A DNA stretch of 6,790 nt from assembly GCA_030837935.1 (NCBI GenBank), contig JAUQXU010000433.1:1-6790 (forward strand), given 5' to 3'. The notes below the pieces were generated by a model. It did not search any database, was not told where the DNA came from, and saw nothing but the letters and a program-made list of their open reading frames with translations. This document shows positions 5,841 through 6,790 of the stretch, in pieces (the stretch's first letter is position 1; the number at the start of each line of letters is the position of its first letter). The DNA is from Candidatus Brocadia sp. Its GTDB lineage: Bacteria; Planctomycetota; Brocadiia; Brocadiales; Brocadiaceae. The translations under genes were made by a program, and so were the position numbers.

Positions 5841-5846
5841 TATCAT
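5841..5846 (+). promoter_or_regulatory. -10 hexamer TATCAT of the cNMP-binding gene promoter
   Basis: TATCAT, one mismatch from consensus, lies 9 nt after the last TTAACA repeat, the same spacing as at 5255-5260. The expected transcription start is near 5853, leaving a leader of about 150 nt before the ATG at 6002. Confidence 0.55.
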
Positions 5847-5883
5847 ATCAGCATGATCTGCATGATTAATCCCAATGCGAATC

Positions 5884-5937
5884 TCCGGTAAGGACAACCG
5901 GACCCCATGCGGGAGAGAGATTCCTCCCTCTCCCGCA
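5884..5937 (+). other. Two hairpins in the 5' leader of the cNMP-binding gene
   Basis: Hairpin 1 is TCCGGT (5884-5889) with ACCGGA (5897-5902). Hairpin 2 is the GC-rich 10-bp stem TGCGGGAGAG (5908-5917) with CTCTCCCGCA (5928-5937) and a 10-nt loop. Both fall inside the predicted ~150-nt untranslated leader. No clean U-tract follows hairpin 2 (next bases ATTCTTAAATTG), so it is not a standard terminator. It may stabilise the mRNA, attenuate, or be a structured element. I do not recognise a known riboswitch. Confidence 0.5.
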
Positions 5938-6001
5938 ATTCTTAAATTGTGACTTTATTTTTGTACCAGAAATCACAAAATAAAAATGGAGGTGAAATAG
6001 T

Positions 6002-6571
6002 ATGCGTATAGTTATGGAACATATCGATCCCAGACTCCGGAAAGTCAAAGACGGTGAGGCTATCATCAAAGAAGATACATGGCCATATTATGCCTATATT
6101 TTGAAAGAAGGCAAAGCCAGGGTGTTTAAAAAGGTTGATGGTAAACAGGTATTAATTGGTTTATTAGCCGAAGGAGATATCTTTGGAGAAATAGCCTTCC
6201 TTGGGAAGACGAAAAGAACCGTTTCGGTAATGGCAGATGGTGATGCGATAGTGGAAATGATTACAAGAGACACCTTTATGGATTGCATTAGCAAATTACC
6301 CCGTAACATTCAAGCAAGACTATACACAACGGCAATCGATCTCACAAGGATGTCCGAGATTTACTGTCGTTTGGTCGTTTTATTACAAAACAGGAATGCT
6401 GAGACGAAAATACTGAACATGAATTCCTTTGAAATTGAAATCGAAAAGATCCCTGAATTCATGCGCCGTGTAATCGCTACGATGGACAGACGGCACAGTG
6501 TAGCAGTTGAAGGCCTTAACAAACTGTCGTTACAACTCGAAAAGAAGCAGTCAAGGCCGTTGAATAATTAA
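6002..6571 (+). CDS. Stand-alone cyclic-nucleotide-binding (CRP-type) domain protein
   Basis: 189 residues, cytoplasmic. Residues ~10-125 form a cNMP-binding beta-roll: GEAIIKEDTWPYYAYILKEGKARVF, then the phosphate-binding cassette FGEIAFLGKTKRTVSVMA (61-78), with the Gly-Glu pair (62-63) that contacts ribose and Arg72 in the position that contacts the cyclic phosphate. In CRP/FNR regulators a C-terminal helix-turn-helix would follow; here the remaining ~65 residues form a Lys/Glu-rich helical tail without one. It is thus more likely a ligand-sensing adaptor than a transcription factor; the ligand (cAMP, cGMP or other) cannot be told. GGAGG at 5988-5992 lies 9 nt before the ATG, and the gene has its own predicted promoter with TTAACA repeats. 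Confidence 0.82.
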   Translation: MRIVMEHIDPRLRKVKDGEAIIKEDTWPYYAYILKEGKARVFKKVDGKQVLIGLLAEGDIFGEIAFLGKTKRTVSVMADGDAIVEMITRDTFMDCISKLPRNIQARLYTTAIDLTRMSEIYCRLVVLLQNRNAETKILNMNSFEIEIEKIPEFMRRVIATMDRRHSVAVEGLNKLSLQLEKKQSRPLNN

Positions 6572-6628
6572 ATTGTATAGAAATTTCCATTTTGTTTGCG
6601 CAGTTATTAGGACGGCAGAAGCATAAAA

Positions 6629-6660
6629 ATCCCCCTTACTAAAGGGGGAAAAAGGGGGTT
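6629..6660 (+). repeat. C5/G5 palindromic repeat, possible terminator
   Basis: AATCCCCC (6629-6635 core) can pair with GGGGGTT (6654-6660), or alternatively CCCCCTT (6631-6637) with AAGGGGG (6642-6648). The bases GTGTTTTTT follow, so it may end transcription of the cNMP-binding gene 60 nt upstream, although the T-tract is offset by three bases. Similar A/T-flanked C5...G5 repeats are common dispersed elements, so a repeat origin is as likely. Confidence 0.5.
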
Positions 6661-6790
6661 GTGTTTTTTCTTCAAATGCGAATTATTTACAACACCCTTT
6701 ATCCTCTTAGAAAAGGGGATTGACTTGAAATATCTGGGAATGGTCGTTTTGTATTTTATATAAAAGGTTACTTGTAGAAAAGGAGGGGTA
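6661..6790 (+). promoter_or_regulatory. Leader with Shine-Dalgarno for a gene starting beyond the window
   Basis: The last bases, AAAAGGAGGGG (6778-6788), form a strong ribosome binding site running up to the window end, so a plus-strand start codon is expected within a few bases past 6790. A TTGACT at 6720-6725 could be a -35 element, but no good -10 lies at 16-18 nt; TATTTT at 6752 is too far. No coding frame is present here. Confidence 0.35.

Noticed and set aside
5884..5937. Resemblance to glycine riboswitch pieces (GCGGGAGAGA and GGTAAGGAC)
   Set aside because: The pieces occur in the reverse order from a glycine aptamer, the conserved core between them is missing, and the downstream gene has no link to glycine metabolism.

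Overview
The window looks like chromosomal DNA of an AT-leaning bacterium, rich in short palindromic repeats and broken accessory genes. An anammox-type planctomycete (Brocadia/Kuenenia-like) or another environmental Gram-negative would fit. This is inference from the gene mix (an IS91-like transposase, type III CRISPR remnants, a CBS-MgtE transporter, DUF3562, an HMA_2-like protein, DUF445) and from repeat style. There is no rRNA or other taxonomic marker.

Layout. (1) Positions 1-953 hold what seems to be a dead type III-B CRISPR locus: a 47-codon fragment that starts like a CARF-type protein (190-333), a REP-pair element (330-418) that supplies its stop codon, and the first ~135 residues of a Cmr1 RAMP protein (519-953). 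No other cmr genes and no CRISPR array are present. (2) Positions 919-~2640 hold an IS91-family Y2-transposase element on the minus strand. Its transposase is broken by an in-frame TGA and by an extra base in a seven-C run. A 100-residue Cys-rich ORF overlaps the transposase 3' end and has a strong Shine-Dalgarno sequence. Upstream of the transposase lie a hairpin and two near-identical GGTTCAATC/GATTGAACC palindromes. (3) A double-hairpin repeat (2652-2725) abuts a co-directional group on the plus strand: a CBS-MgtE magnesium transporter without the N domain, DUF3562, an HMA_2-like protein without cysteines, and DUF445. (4) Positions 4997-6571 hold a doubtful minus-strand coding remnant, a degenerate EAL-domain gene with a one-base frameshift in an A run, and a stand-alone cyclic-nucleotide-binding protein without a DNA-binding domain.

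The most interesting signal is regulatory. The EAL gene and the cNMP-binding gene each lie behind the same promoter architecture: TTAACA-like hexamers repeated every 11 bp, then exactly 9 nt, then a -10 hexamer (TATAAT or TATCAT). The two sites share an identical 18-mer. This is the geometry of PhoB/PhoP-class (OmpR-family) operators, so two genes with nucleotide-signalling folds are probably co-regulated, possibly by phosphate limitation.

The window ends in a strong Shine-Dalgarno-like stretch, which suggests another plus-strand gene starts just outside it.
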